A stretch of 64,000 nucleotides of DNA, taken from contig CAWFMF010000004.1 in NCBI GenBank assembly GCA_963816985.1, forward strand, positions 4,898,001 to 4,962,000, written 5' to 3'. Positions 29,750-39,903 of the stretch are shown here, piece after piece. The stretch's first letter is position 1. Every line of letters starts with the position of its first letter. A program made the position numbers and the translations under genes. This DNA comes from JAIVJM01 sp963816985. GTDB taxonomy: Bacteria > Acidobacteriota > Blastocatellia > Pyrinomonadales > Pyrinomonadaceae. The notes below the pieces were generated by a model. It made no database searches and was not told the origin of the DNA. It saw only the letters and a list, made by a program, of their open reading frames with translations.

Positions 29750-30118
29750 TTTCAACGGACGAGATTTCACGCCGGACTACCGTGCGGGCAATCTCCGGCA
29801 TCTAAATTTTGAGCGGCAAACCTCCCACACGTTTGAATCCAGTTTCGCAAGGACGTTTGCGGCGTCCGCTCGCGGCGGCGGGGGCCACATCACCCTCCCG
29901 CGCCGCACGGCAGCAGGGCAGTGCCCTTCAATGAAGCGTCCCCGCCGGGGACGCACCAAGAGGCATCATTCCTGACATACAATCGGCAATCATTTTAAGG
30001 AAATAAGGGGTTCGGCAGCCGCGCCGCGTGCGGTCGGTCGCCGATGACTCCTGAGGAAAGCTACTAGCAGAGCGCGCGCACCCGCACAGAGAGGTGCGCG
30101 GCAAAGAGAAGAACGGAA
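29750..30118 (+). other. Long leader region of rho
   Basis: No gene is visible in about 370 bases. A hairpin GCGCACC/GGTGCGC lies at about 30077-30099, 20 bases before the start codon. CTGACA at 29972 and AT-rich sequence to 30015 may hold the promoter, but the -10 is unclear. Rho genes are often autoregulated through their leaders. Confidence 0.4.
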
Positions 30119-31558
<1,440 letters not shown>

Positions 31559-31559
31559 G

Positions 31560-31644
31560 AGCCGTAAACCGTGAACCGTGACAGGTGACAGGAAAGAACA
31601 GTCTTTCTCTTGTCACCTGTCACGGTTTACGGTTCACGGCTTTT
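31560..31644 (+). terminator. Heptamer-repeat hairpin and terminator after rho
   Basis: 31-base arms (31560-31590 and 31611-31641) pair with only two mismatches, caused by swapped units CCGTAAA and CCGTGAA between the arms. It ends in TTTT and starts two bases after the rho stop. Confidence 0.82.
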
Positions 31645-31652
31645 CCCCTTTC

Positions 31653-31681
31653 TTGACAAACCGGGCGCGGCTTCGCATAGT
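31653..31681 (+). promoter_or_regulatory. Sigma70-type promoter of glgA
   Basis: A consensus -35 TTGACA (31653-31658), a 17-base spacer and CATAGT (31676-31681). It immediately follows the rho terminator and would start transcription near 31688, about 20 bases before the TTG start. Confidence 0.72.
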
Positions 31682-31708
31682 ATTGCTCATCAGTTTTAGA
31701 AGTTAAGT

Positions 31709-33184
31709 TTGCCGGTCGGAAGCGTCTCCCCGCAGGGGCGCGGTGTCGAAAAAAAGGCTTTGCGCGTCGCATTTCTTTCTTCCGAGGCGGTGCCGTTCGC
31801 GAAGACGGGCGGCTTGGGTGACGTTGCGGGCGCGCTTCCGAAGGCGCTCGTCGGCGAAGGTCTCGACGTGGCGCTCATCCACCCGCTCTACGCGCAGACC
31901 GACCGCAGGCATCTGCGCGAGCAGGTCTTTGACAACCTCGAAGTGGACTGGATGGGCCACCGGCGTCGCACCTCCGTCTGGTTGAGCGACGCGGCGGGCG
32001 CGCCCGCCTTCCTCATCGAAGCCCCGGAGTATTTCGGGCGCGACAAAATCTACGGCTACGGCGACGACCACGAACGTTTCGCCTTCTTCAGCCGCGCCGC
32101 GCTCGCCCTGATGGGGCGGCTCGGCCCCGCGCCGGACGTCGTGCACGGGAACGACTGGCAGAGCGGCTTCGCCCTGGCGTGGCTGCGCGCGGGTCGGCAG
32201 TGGGGCGGGTTTCTGTCGCAGACGCGGACGCTCTGCTCGATTCACAACCTCGCCTATCAGGGGGCGTTCGACCCGAACGACCTCTGGCGGCTCGGCTTCC
32301 GCGAAGGCGACGAGCGCAACCTCTTCATCCAGAACAGCGCGGCCTCGGCCTTGAAGGCCGGGCTCATGTCGGCGGACGCCATCTCGACCGTGAGCCAACG
32401 CTACGCCTACGAGATTCAGACGCCGCAGCACGGCAACGGGCTGGACTGGCTCCTGCGACGACGGCAGGACAGGCTCATTGGCATCACGAACGGCGTGGAC
32501 TACGAGGTCTGGAACCCTTCGACCGACCCGCGCCTCGCGGCCCACTTCGGCCCCGAAGACCTTTCGGGCAAGCGGGAATGTAAGCTCGACTTGCTCCGCC
32601 GCTTCAATCTGCCGGAAGAGCCCGAACGCCCGATTGTTGCGACCATCTCGCGGCTCGTCTCGCAGAAGGGCTTAGACCTCATCAAGGAGGCCGCCGGGCG
32701 CATCTTAGAGACCGGCGCGTTCTTCGTCGCGTTGGGGTCGGGCGAGCGCGAGTACGAAGAGTTTTTGCAGTTGATGCACGACTTCGCGCCGCACCGCGTT
32801 GGCGTCTACAAGGGCTTCAACGAGCCGCTCGCGCACCAGATAGAAGCCGGGGCCGACATCTTCCTGATGCCCTCGCTCTACGAGCCGTGCGGTTTGAACC
32901 AGATGTACTCGATGCGCTACGGGACGGTTCCCGTCGTGCGCGCGACCGGCGGCTTGGACGACACGGTCGAGCAGTTCGACCCGCGGCGCGGGACGGGCAC
33001 GGGCTTCAAGTTCGAGCCCTACACTTCGGGCGCGATGATGGATAAGCTTCGAGAGGCGCTGCACTGGTACGGGCACCCGGAAGCGTGGCGCGCGATTCAG
33101 TTGAACGGGATGAGGGTTGACAATTCCTGGGAGGCGGCGGCGCGCAAGTACGCGCGCGTCTACCGCGCACTGCTCGACCTTTGA
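31709..33184 (+). CDS. glgA: Glycogen/starch synthase
   Basis: A GT5 ADP-glucose glucosyltransferase of about 490 residues. KTGGLGDVAGALP is the N-terminal substrate-binding loop; HGNDWQSGF, SIHNLAYQG and NGVDYEVWNP are typical. YEPCGLNQMYSMRYGTVPVV carries the catalytic Glu and donor site, followed by GGLDDTV. No ATG is available after the upstream stop at 31697. Two TTG candidates exist: 31709 (used here) and 31760, which would place the start right before RVAFLSSE, where most GlgA begin. No other glycogen genes are nearby. Confidence 0.94.
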   Translation: MPVGSVSPQGRGVEKKALRVAFLSSEAVPFAKTGGLGDVAGALPKALVGEGLDVALIHPLYAQTDRRHLREQVFDNLEVDWMGHRRRTSVWLSDAAGAPAFLIEAPEYFGRDKIYGYGDDHERFAFFSRAALALMGRLGPAPDVVHGNDWQSGFALAWLRAGRQWGGFLSQTRTLCSIHNLAYQGAFDPNDLWRLGFREGDERNLFIQNSAASALKAGLMSADAISTVSQRYAYEIQTPQHGNGLDWLLRRRQDRLIGITNGVDYEVWNPSTDPRLAAHFGPEDLSGKRECKLDLLRRFNLPEEPERPIVATISRLVSQKGLDLIKEAAGRILETGAFFVALGSGEREYEEFLQLMHDFAPHRVGVYKGFNEPLAHQIEAGADIFLMPSLYEPCGLNQMYSMRYGTVPVVRATGGLDDTVEQFDPRRGTGTGFKFEPYTSGAMMDKLREALHWYGHPEAWRAIQLNGMRVDNSWEAAARKYARVYRALLDL

Positions 33185-33329
33185 GCCGGGACGGCGGCGA
33201 AGACGTTAAGGCGTCGCGGCGGTTCGGAGTCCGAGACTTTCGGCGGTTCTTTTAAAACGTTGGTCTGCGAGGTGAAGTCGAGACTTCTCCACCCGCATTG
33301 ATTTCGACAAGCAGAGGAGATTTAGAAGT

Positions 33330-33677
33330 ATGAGTGAGCACGTGTTGGATGTGAGCGACAGCAGTTTTGAGGAGCAAGTTTTGCAGTCGGACAAGCCCGT
33401 CCTCGTGGACTTCTGGGCACAGTGGTGCGCGCCGTGCCGGATGCTCGCGCCGACGGTCGAGGCCGTGGCCGAGAAGTACGCCGGAAGCGCGAGCGTCGTC
33501 AAGCTCAACGTTGACGACAACCCGGCGGTCTCGCAGCGTTACGGCATCAAGGGCATCCCGACGCTCATCCTCTTCAAGGGCCAGAAGGAAGTGGAGCGTG
33601 TCGTCGGTGCGACCTCGAAGGAGGCCATCTCGCGCATGATTGACAAGCACATCGGCAGCACCGCCGCCGCGTCGTAG
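33330..33677 (+). CDS. trxA: Thioredoxin
   Basis: A 115-residue thioredoxin with the redox motif WCAPC (Cys33 and Cys36) in DFWAQWCAPCRML and the cis-proline in KGIPTLILFKG. It reduces protein disulfides in the cytoplasm; no signal peptide. A good purine-rich Shine-Dalgarno sequence (AGAGGAG) lies upstream of ATG 33330. It is alone between glgA and the Cys-cluster gene. Confidence 0.95.
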   Translation: MSEHVLDVSDSSFEEQVLQSDKPVLVDFWAQWCAPCRMLAPTVEAVAEKYAGSASVVKLNVDDNPAVSQRYGIKGIPTLILFKGQKEVERVVGATSKEAISRMIDKHIGSTAAAS

Positions 33678-33809
33678 AGGCCGCCGACAAAGGGACTGGC
33701 GCGCGCCGTCCGCTCAGGCGAAAGACGCGCGCCGTTCATGCGTCCGGCGGGATTGCTCGGCGGCGCGCGCCTCCGGGCCGCGCCGCCGGGTCCCGCCAGT
33801 CTCCCTCGA

Positions 33810-34211
33810 ATGAAACCAACTCCCAACAGACGCGCGGCCCGCAAGCGCTCCTTCGAGGAGCGCCTTGCCTCGCAGCGCGTGCGGGCCGTCGAAGAGTCGA
33901 AGTTCCGCGCGCGGCAGGTGCAGGGGAAACTCCGCCGCTTCGTCCGCATCAACTTCCGCAAGGACGAAGTCATCGAGGCGCTCTCGCTCCGGCGCGGCGA
34001 GTGCAACCGCTGCGGCGCGTGCTGCGAGATACTCTTCAAGTGCCCCTTTCTCAAGAAGCACGAAGACGGCACGACCACCTGCGGCATCTACGAAGACCGC
34101 CCGAACCAGTGCCGCCTCTACCCCATCGAACGGCGCGACCTCGACGAAGTCCGGGGCACATGCAGCTTCTACTTCATCGAGAAGCCGGTTAAGCTGGAAA
34201 GAGCGAGCTAG
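33810..34211 (+). CDS. YkgJ-type Cys-cluster (Fe/Zn-binding) protein
   Basis: A 133-residue protein. The basic helical N-terminal half (about 1-60) precedes the cluster ECNRCGACCEILFKCPFL, then TTCGIYEDRPNQCRLYP and GTCSFY. This C-x2-C-x2-CC pattern followed by further Cys and the RP-x-x-C-x-x-YP motif marks the YkgJ/CxxCxxCC family, thought to bind iron-sulfur or zinc; the substrate is unknown. ATG 33810 is chosen; the frame is open to 33738 but that part is Gly/Pro-rich and unlike the family. A repeat hairpin starts at its stop codon. Confidence 0.82.
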   Translation: MKPTPNRRAARKRSFEERLASQRVRAVEESKFRARQVQGKLRRFVRINFRKDEVIEALSLRRGECNRCGACCEILFKCPFLKKHEDGTTTCGIYEDRPNQCRLYPIERRDLDEVRGTCSFYFIEKPVKLERAS

Positions 34212-34332
34212 TTTTCAGTTTTCAGTTTTCAGTTTCCAGTCACTAGCCTAAGCGTCCGCGCACTTTCGGCCACAATCACTCAGGCAGAGGCTCCACGAAA
34301 AACTGAAAACTGAGAACTGAAAACTGAAAACT
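34211..34332 (+). repeat. Heptamer-repeat hairpin before purA
   Basis: Left arm of GTTTTCA units (34211-34240), right arm of AACTGAA/AACTGAG units (about 34298-34332), with a spacer of about 57 bases. It begins at the stop of the preceding gene and ends exactly at the purA ATG, replacing any Shine-Dalgarno sequence. Confidence 0.82.
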
Positions 34333-35652
34333 ATGTCAAAAGTAATCGTTGTCATCGGCGCGCAGTGGGGCGATGAGGGCAAGGGCAAGATCGTTGACCT
34401 GATGGCCGAGCGCTTCGACGTGGTGGCGCGCTATCAGGGCGGCCACAACGCCGGGCACTCCGTGCAGGTCGGCGACCGCTCCTTCGTCCTCCACCTCATC
34501 CCCTCAGGGATAGTCCACGAGGGCAAGACCTGCGTGCTCGGCAACGGGATGGTCATTGACCCGAAGGCCTTCTTTCAGGAGGCCGACCGCCTCGCCGAGC
34601 AGGGCATCTCGGTGACGCCGGAGCGCGTGCTCATCAGCTCTCGCGCGCACCTCATACTTCCCTACCACCGCGCGCTCGACCACACGAGCGAGGAGCGGCT
34701 CGGCAACGAGCGCGTCGGCACGACCCTGCGCGGCATCGGCCCCGCTTACGAAGACAAGGCGGGCCGCCGGGGCATCCGCGTCGCCGACGCCGTCGTCCCC
34801 GAAGTCCTCCGCTCGCGCATCGAGCGCAACCTCGAAGACGCGAACCGCATCATCGAAGCCTACGGCGGCCAGCCGCTCGACGCCGCGCAGGTCTTCGAAG
34901 AGATGTCGCCGCTCGTCGAACGTCTCGCGCCCTTCATCGCCGACACGACGCTCTTTATGAACCGCGCCGTCCGCGAGGGCCGCAGCGTCCTCATCGAAGG
35001 CGCGCAGGCGACGCTCCTCGACGTTGACCACGGCACCTACCCCTTCGTCACCTCTTCGTGCACGACCGCCGGCGGAGCCTGCATGGGCACAGGGCTCGCG
35101 CCGCAGCGCATCGGCGGCGTCCTCGGCATCGTCCGCACCTACACGACGCGCGTCGGCGAAGGCCCCTTCCCCACCGAGATGCTCGAAGCCGAAGCCGAAC
35201 TCGGCCAGCTCATCCGCGAGCGCGGGCGCGAGTACGGCGCTTCGACGGGGCGGCCCCGCCGCTGCGGCTGGTTCGACGCCTTCGCCACGCGCTACGCCGC
35301 CGAGATCAACGGCTTCGACTCGGTCGCCCTGACCAAGCTCGACGTGCTCGACGCGCTCGACGAAGTCCGCGTCTGCGTCGGCTATCGCCTCGACGGCCAG
35401 ATGCTCGAATCCTTCCCCGCCGTCTCGAAAGACCTCCGCAACGTCGAGCCCGTCTACGAAACTTTGCCCGGCTGGAAGACCTCGACCGAGGGCGTCACCG
35501 ACCTCGAACGCCTCCCCCCGCAGGCGCGCGCCTACGTCGAATTCCTCTCCGCCCAGATCGGAGTCCCCATCGGCATCGTCTCCACCGGCCCCGAACGCGC
35601 CCAGACCATCCTCGTCCCCGGCTCCGCGCTCGCCGGTTGGCTCGACGCTTAA
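34333..35652 (+). CDS. purA: Adenylosuccinate synthetase
   Basis: A 439-residue enzyme making adenylosuccinate from IMP, aspartate and GTP in AMP synthesis. The N-terminal GAQWGDEGKGKIVD contains the catalytic Asp and P-loop-like residues; GGHNAGHSVQ supplies the catalytic His. YPFVTSSCTTAGGACMGTGL and TGRPRRCGWFDAFATRYA are diagnostic. Length is normal. The ATG directly follows a repeat of AACTGAA units, so translation initiation lacks a visible Shine-Dalgarno sequence. Confidence 0.97.
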   Translation: MSKVIVVIGAQWGDEGKGKIVDLMAERFDVVARYQGGHNAGHSVQVGDRSFVLHLIPSGIVHEGKTCVLGNGMVIDPKAFFQEADRLAEQGISVTPERVLISSRAHLILPYHRALDHTSEERLGNERVGTTLRGIGPAYEDKAGRRGIRVADAVVPEVLRSRIERNLEDANRIIEAYGGQPLDAAQVFEEMSPLVERLAPFIADTTLFMNRAVREGRSVLIEGAQATLLDVDHGTYPFVTSSCTTAGGACMGTGLAPQRIGGVLGIVRTYTTRVGEGPFPTEMLEAEAELGQLIRERGREYGASTGRPRRCGWFDAFATRYAAEINGFDSVALTKLDVLDALDEVRVCVGYRLDGQMLESFPAVSKDLRNVEPVYETLPGWKTSTEGVTDLERLPPQARAYVEFLSAQIGVPIGIVSTGPERAQTILVPGSALAGWLDA

Positions 35653-35674
35653 TTTTTTCGTCTGAGAATTGGTG

Positions 35675-36154
35675 CTATCTGCCGCAGCTGTCCGTCTGCC
35701 ACTGAAACTTTTTCCAACCGAACTGTTCGGCGGTCTTTTTTCGATGGCAGTTGGCGCAGCGGACTTCGCACTTCTCGATCTCAAGCGAAATGTAGTCCCA
35801 AGATTTATTTGAAGTAATTAAGTGTGAGATGGTGTGCTTCTTATCGCGCTGATGGTCGAAATCAAGAACTATGACGTTCGACTCCCCACAATCAATACAA
35901 GGATGGGATTTCAAATACTCGAAAATGCACTTTCGTATCTCATTTCTTTTTCTTTCGTTGTGACGCCGGAGTCGCTTTAGAAATGCTTCCCTATGACTTC
36001 TCTGGGACTCGACCACAGACGCTCGATGACAGTCTCGGCAGTAGTGCTGGAGGCCATCCTTTTTCCACTTATTTCTATTAAATTCACTCTTCGATTTTAA
36101 TGAGCAGCATTTCGGGCAGAGCTTTTGCCTCTCGTTCATCGGACGGTTCTCCAT
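35675..36154 (-). CDS. HNH-type endonuclease, AT-rich and probably acquired
   Basis: A 159-residue basic protein. The N-terminus has a zinc-ribbon-like CPKCCSLKSKSEF with a later CRDCHR. The C-terminal half is an HNH/zinc module: HPCIDCGESN, then VLDFDHQRDKK, then EVRCANCHRKKT. These are the CxxC pairs and D-H catalytic region of small HNH nucleases found in phages, plasmids and intergenic spots. Base composition is strikingly AT-rich against its neighbours, with many AAA, AAT and ATT codons, a sign of recent transfer. It is convergent with purA and upstream of tRNA-Lys. No partner genes are present. Confidence 0.8.
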   Translation of the reverse strand: MENRPMNERQKLCPKCCSLKSKSEFNRNKWKKDGLQHYCRDCHRASVVESQRSHREAFLKRLRRHNERKRNEIRKCIFEYLKSHPCIDCGESNVIVLDFDHQRDKKHTISHLITSNKSWDYISLEIEKCEVRCANCHRKKTAEQFGWKKFQWQTDSCGR

Positions 36155-36218
36155 TTTGAAGAGAGGGTGAATGAAGTTAATATTAACGCGCGCCGCTCAA
36201 ACCGTCGAGAGGCTGAGA

Positions 36219-36247
36219 TTGAATATTTGCAAGTTCATATCTATAAT
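36219..36247 (+). promoter_or_regulatory. Promoter of tRNA-Lys
   Basis: TTGAAT (36219-36224), a 17-base spacer and a perfect TATAAT (36242-36247), placing the transcription start about six bases before the tRNA. Confidence 0.78.
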
Positions 36248-36260
36248 CACTCCACTTCAA

Positions 36261-36333
36261 GGGCCGATAGCTCAGCTGGTAGAGCAGCTGGCTTTTAACC
36301 AGCGGGTCGCAGGTTCGAGTCCTGCTCGGCTCA
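36261..36333 (+). tRNA. tRNA-Lys (anticodon UUU)
   Basis: The acceptor stem GGGCCGA pairs with TCGGCTC (one G-T), with discriminator A at 36333. The D-arm has AGCTCAGCTGGTAGAGC. The anticodon stem GCTGG/CCAGC encloses CTTTTAA with anticodon TTT, and the T-arm has GGTTCGAGTCC. CCA is not encoded. Confidence 0.96.
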
Positions 36334-36343
36334 TCGAATGATC

Positions 36344-36383
36344 GAATAAGAGTGGGGAGCCGCGCGGCTCCCCACTCTTATTC
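36344..36383 (+). terminator. Terminator of tRNA-Lys
   Basis: A perfect 40-base inverted repeat with no spacer: GAATAAGAGTGGGGAGCCGC and its complement, 10 bases after the tRNA. The right side ends CTTATTC rather than a long U-run. Confidence 0.75.
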
Positions 36384-36833
36384 AAGGCCCCTTCCCCTGC
36401 CCCTTAACCTCCGGGGGTGAAATTGATCCGCCGCCCGGTTCCGCGTTTGGCGTCCTGCTTCTGACTTTTTTTGTTTCCCTTTCAATTCGAGTTTGCTAGG
36501 ATGGAAGTGTCGGCGCGGTCGGCTTATTCGCCCCCATTCGGGCGAGCCCCACGACCCGCACGGCCTGCTCCCTAAGCAAGTCGGAACGGCTTGCCTCCGC
36601 CTCATTTAAATCGCTCAGGGATAAAGCGTTGACTGCTCACGCCGTCAGTTTGCCCGAACGAGTCTCTTCATTCTGACCGGCGTCGCCTTCATCAAGGCGC
36701 GACTCCCCGCAAATTGCCGTTTTTACAGGCCGAAAGAGGGATTTTCGGCCCGCGCGCTCTGGCATCGGAGTTGTCTTGAGAGTGTTCGCGGGAGAGCGCC
36801 GTTCTCTCCGCTTCAACCAAAGGTCAAAGGGTC
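36384..36833 (+). other. Leader region of the first GGDEF-EAL gene
   Basis: About 450 bases without a credible gene. An extended -10-like TGCTAGGAT lies at 36494-36502 with a poor -35, which would give a leader of over 300 bases. I looked for a c-di-GMP riboswitch signature and did not find one. Confidence 0.35.
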
Positions 36834-39359
36834 GTGGCAACCAGTTCTCCTCGACAAAAGCATATGGAAATAGCCGAAGGTCAGCGGTTCCCGCAGAAGT
36901 TTGTACAGGCCGTCATCGCCCTCGGAGCGTTGGCGTTGCTCTTCTCCGTCATCAGCCTGCCGGTCGCACACCTCAGTTTTCCCCTCATCCTCCTCGCGCT
37001 CCTCGGCATCCAGCTCTCCGACGGCTTCGACGCCGCACCCGCCCTCGACGGCTTCAGTTTCCCCTTCGCCGCCGGCTCGTGCTTCCTCGCGATGCTGGTC
37101 TTCGACGGCGAGGCGGCGGTGCTTCTGGCGGCGGTCGTCGCGCTCGGCACCTCGCTCCTTGAGAGCCGGAGCGCCTACGGCGTCGCCTTCAAGGCCGCGC
37201 TCTCGGTGCTCACGGCCTTCGTCGTGGTGTGGACGCTGCGTTTGTTCGTGGGGCCGCTCCCGGAGGTCACGGCTCACGTCGCGTCCCTCTCGACGCTCAA
37301 CGTGCTCTGCGTCGCGGTGCTGGCGCACTCCCTCATCGGCGCGGCGACGGTCGCGCTCGGCGGCTCGTACCGCATTGACCAGTCGGTCTGGCGCGACTTC
37401 GGCAAGAGCTTCTTCTGGAAGTACCTGAGCAACTTCGCCGCCGCCGCCGCCGCGCTGCTTTTGGCGGTGGGCGTGGGCTATCTCGGCTTGAGCGCGTCGG
37501 TCACGCTCGGCGCGGTCTGTGCGCTCCTCGCCTACGGCGTCCGCTCGTACTTCGACGGCGTGCGCGCCGCCCCCGCGCCCAACGCCGCCGAGGCGCGCGA
37601 CAAGGCCGCCAACGACACCTCCGACCGCTTCCGCAGCGCCTTCGACTACGCCGCCATCGGCATGGCCTTAGTCTCGACCGAGGGCCGCTGGCTTCAGGTC
37701 AACCGCAGCCTCTGCCACATCCTCGGCTACACGGAGAAGGAGTTACTCTCAAGGGACTTCCTCGCCGTCACGCACCCGGACGACCTCGGCGCGGCGCTCG
37801 CCAACATCGGCCAGCTCTTGAAGAACAAGGTGCCGACCTCGCAGATGGAGAAGCGCTACATCCACAAGCTCGGCCACGAGGTCTGGGTGCACTGGAGCGT
37901 CTCGCTCGTCCGCGACCAGTATTCGAAGTCCGTCCACCTCATCTTCCAGATTCAGGACATCACCGACCGCAAGTTGGCCGAGCAGCAGCTCCACCACGAC
38001 GCCTTCCATGACGCCCTGTCGGGACTGCCGAACCGCGCGCTCTTCATGGATCACCTCAAGCTCGCCATCGCGCGCTCGAAGCGCAGCGGCAAGCACCTCT
38101 TCGCCGTCCTCTACCTCGACCTCGACCGCTTCAAGGTCATCAACGACTCGCTCGGCCACACCATCGGCGACCAGCTCCTCGTCGGCATCGCCGACCGACT
38201 CAAGAAGAACCTCCGGCCCGGCGACACCGTCGCGCGCCTCGGCGGCGACGAGTTCACGATTCTGATTGAAGACATCGCCGACGAGAAGGAATCTATTCAA
38301 GTCGCCGAGCGCATCCAGAACGAACTCTCTGTCCCCTTCATGCTCAACGGGCGCGAGGTCTTCACGACCGTCAGCATGGGCATCGCGCCGGGCTCGACCG
38401 GCTACGAACGCGCCGAAGACATCCTGCGCGACGCAGACACGGCCATGTACCGCGCGAAGTCCCTCGGCAAGGCGCGCTACGAAATCTTCGACAAGGCGAT
38501 GCACGCGCGCGCCATCAACCTCCTCCAGATGGAGACGGACATGCGTCGCGCGCTCGAACGCAACGAGTTCCTGCTCCACTACCAGCCCATCGTCGCCTTG
38601 GAAGACTTCCGCCTGCGCGGCTTCGAGGCGCTGGTGCGTTGGCAGCACCCGGAGCGCGGCTTCATCTCGCCGATGGACTTCATCCCCGTCGCCGAAGAGA
38701 CCGGCATGATTATGCCGCTCGGCGAGTGGGTGCTGCGCGAGGCGTGCCAGCAGATGCAGCGCTGGCAGAAGATTTTCCCGGTTGACCCGCCGCTCTTCAT
38801 CAGCGTCAACTTGTCGAGCAAGCAGTTCAGCCAGAACGACCTCATCAACTCGGTCGCGGACATCCTGCGCGAGACGGGCGTCGCCCCGCACACCGTCAAA
38901 CTGGAAATCACCGAGACGGTCGTCATGGAAAACATCGAGACGGCCACCGAGATGCTCCAGCAGCTCCGCGCGCTCGGCGTCCAGCTCTCGATTGACGACT
39001 TCGGGACGGGCTACTCTTCCTTGAGCTACCTCCACCGCTTCCCGATTGACACGCTCAAGATTGACCGCTCCTTCGTCACCCGCATGACCGAGAACACCGA
39101 GAACATGGAGATCGTCCGCACCATCGTCGTGCTCGCGCAGAACCTCGGCATGGACGTCGTGGCCGAGGGCGTCGAGACTAACGAGCAGCTCGTCCTGCTG
39201 CAAAAACTCAACTGCGAGAACGGGCAGGGCTACTTCTTCTCGAAGCCCGTCAACAGCGACGGCGCGCAGAAGATCATCGGCGAGACTTACGCCTCGCTCA
39301 TCAAGCCCGCGCAGCAACTCAACGCGCCGCAGTCCGGCAAGAGGGTGCTGGTGGCCTAA
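36834..39359 (+). CDS. Membrane PAS-GGDEF-EAL protein (c-di-GMP turnover), copy 1
   Basis: An 841-residue protein. A hydrophobic N-terminal region (about 20-245) holds seven or eight membrane helices, like a MASE sensor. A PAS domain follows (about 262-385; RSAFDYAAIGMALV, ILGYTEKELL). The GGDEF motif is at about 470 and is preceded by an RPGD inhibitory site. The EAL domain begins near 575 with EALVRW, KLEITETVV, DDFGTGYSSL and EGVET, so both the cyclase and phosphodiesterase residues look intact. Start: GTG 36834, preceded by AAAGG; ATG 36864 is an alternative. The PilZ gene starts 21 bases after its stop. A paralogue lies at 46,885. Confidence 0.93.
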   Translation: MATSSPRQKHMEIAEGQRFPQKFVQAVIALGALALLFSVISLPVAHLSFPLILLALLGIQLSDGFDAAPALDGFSFPFAAGSCFLAMLVFDGEAAVLLAAVVALGTSLLESRSAYGVAFKAALSVLTAFVVVWTLRLFVGPLPEVTAHVASLSTLNVLCVAVLAHSLIGAATVALGGSYRIDQSVWRDFGKSFFWKYLSNFAAAAAALLLAVGVGYLGLSASVTLGAVCALLAYGVRSYFDGVRAAPAPNAAEARDKAANDTSDRFRSAFDYAAIGMALVSTEGRWLQVNRSLCHILGYTEKELLSRDFLAVTHPDDLGAALANIGQLLKNKVPTSQMEKRYIHKLGHEVWVHWSVSLVRDQYSKSVHLIFQIQDITDRKLAEQQLHHDAFHDALSGLPNRALFMDHLKLAIARSKRSGKHLFAVLYLDLDRFKVINDSLGHTIGDQLLVGIADRLKKNLRPGDTVARLGGDEFTILIEDIADEKESIQVAERIQNELSVPFMLNGREVFTTVSMGIAPGSTGYERAEDILRDADTAMYRAKSLGKARYEIFDKAMHARAINLLQMETDMRRALERNEFLLHYQPIVALEDFRLRGFEALVRWQHPERGFISPMDFIPVAEETGMIMPLGEWVLREACQQMQRWQKIFPVDPPLFISVNLSSKQFSQNDLINSVADILRETGVAPHTVKLEITETVVMENIETATEMLQQLRALGVQLSIDDFGTGYSSLSYLHRFPIDTLKIDRSFVTRMTENTENMEIVRTIVVLAQNLGMDVVAEGVETNEQLVLLQKLNCENGQGYFFSKPVNSDGAQKIIGETYASLIKPAQQLNAPQSGKRVLVA

Positions 39360-39379
39360 AGAAGCCGTGAGAGGACAGA

Positions 39380-39754
39380 ATGGCCGCCCTCGAACAACAA
39401 CTGTCAGACGAAGAGGTCAACGCGCAAGCGCAGAGGGCTCGACGCCTGCGCCCGCCGATGCACTGTTACTGGGGCACGAGCGAAGCCTGCCCGCGCAACG
39501 GGCGGATTACGAGCCTCGGCGTCGAGAGCTGCTTCATCAAGACGAAGGCCGAGGCGCAGGATGGGCAGTTGCTCTACGTCAACCTCTGGCTCCCGACCGA
39601 ACGCTGGATGCTCCTGCGCGGCGCGGTCACCTACCGCATGCCGAAGGTCGGCTTCGGCCTCTCCTTCAAGGGCTTGGCCGAGACCGAGCGCGAGATGCTC
39701 AGGACGCTGCTGGATTTCTTCGGCGAAGAGGCGAGCACGACACCCGCTCCCTGA
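39380..39754 (+). CDS. PilZ-like domain protein with degenerate motif
   Basis: A 124-residue cytoplasmic protein. The PilZ-type pattern is CPRNGRITSLGVESCFIKT, then LLYVNLWLPTERWMLLRGAVTYR, then GFGLSFKGLAETE. The canonical RxxxR and D/NxSxxG signature is only partly kept: TSLGVESCF stands where DISxxGxF is expected. c-di-GMP binding is therefore uncertain. It directly follows a GGDEF-EAL gene, as the PilZ gene at 49,434 follows its paralogue, which supports a c-di-GMP effector role or ancestry. Confidence 0.75.
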   Translation: MAALEQQLSDEEVNAQAQRARRLRPPMHCYWGTSEACPRNGRITSLGVESCFIKTKAEAQDGQLLYVNLWLPTERWMLLRGAVTYRMPKVGFGLSFKGLAETEREMLRTLLDFFGEEASTTPAP

Positions 39755-39903
39755 GAAGGGCCGCCGCACGTCAGGCTCGCCCGGTTTAGCCCACGCGCCC
39801 AAGCTGTTCTTAGTCTCAATTGCCCTCCGTTCATCGCGCGGTCTACGAGGCCGCTCCCGCACAACCCACCTCGGAAAGAATCGCCTTAACAATCACGAGC
39901 GAA

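Noticed and set aside
36378..36605. Short minus-strand frame between tRNA-Lys and the GGDEF-EAL gene
   Set aside because: It is Arg/Gly-rich, has no ribosome-binding site, and starts inside the presumed leader of the plus-strand gene.
36384..36833. Possible c-di-GMP riboswitch upstream of a GGDEF-EAL gene (also checked at 46252-46884)
   Set aside because: I could not find the conserved GEMM core sequences in either leader.
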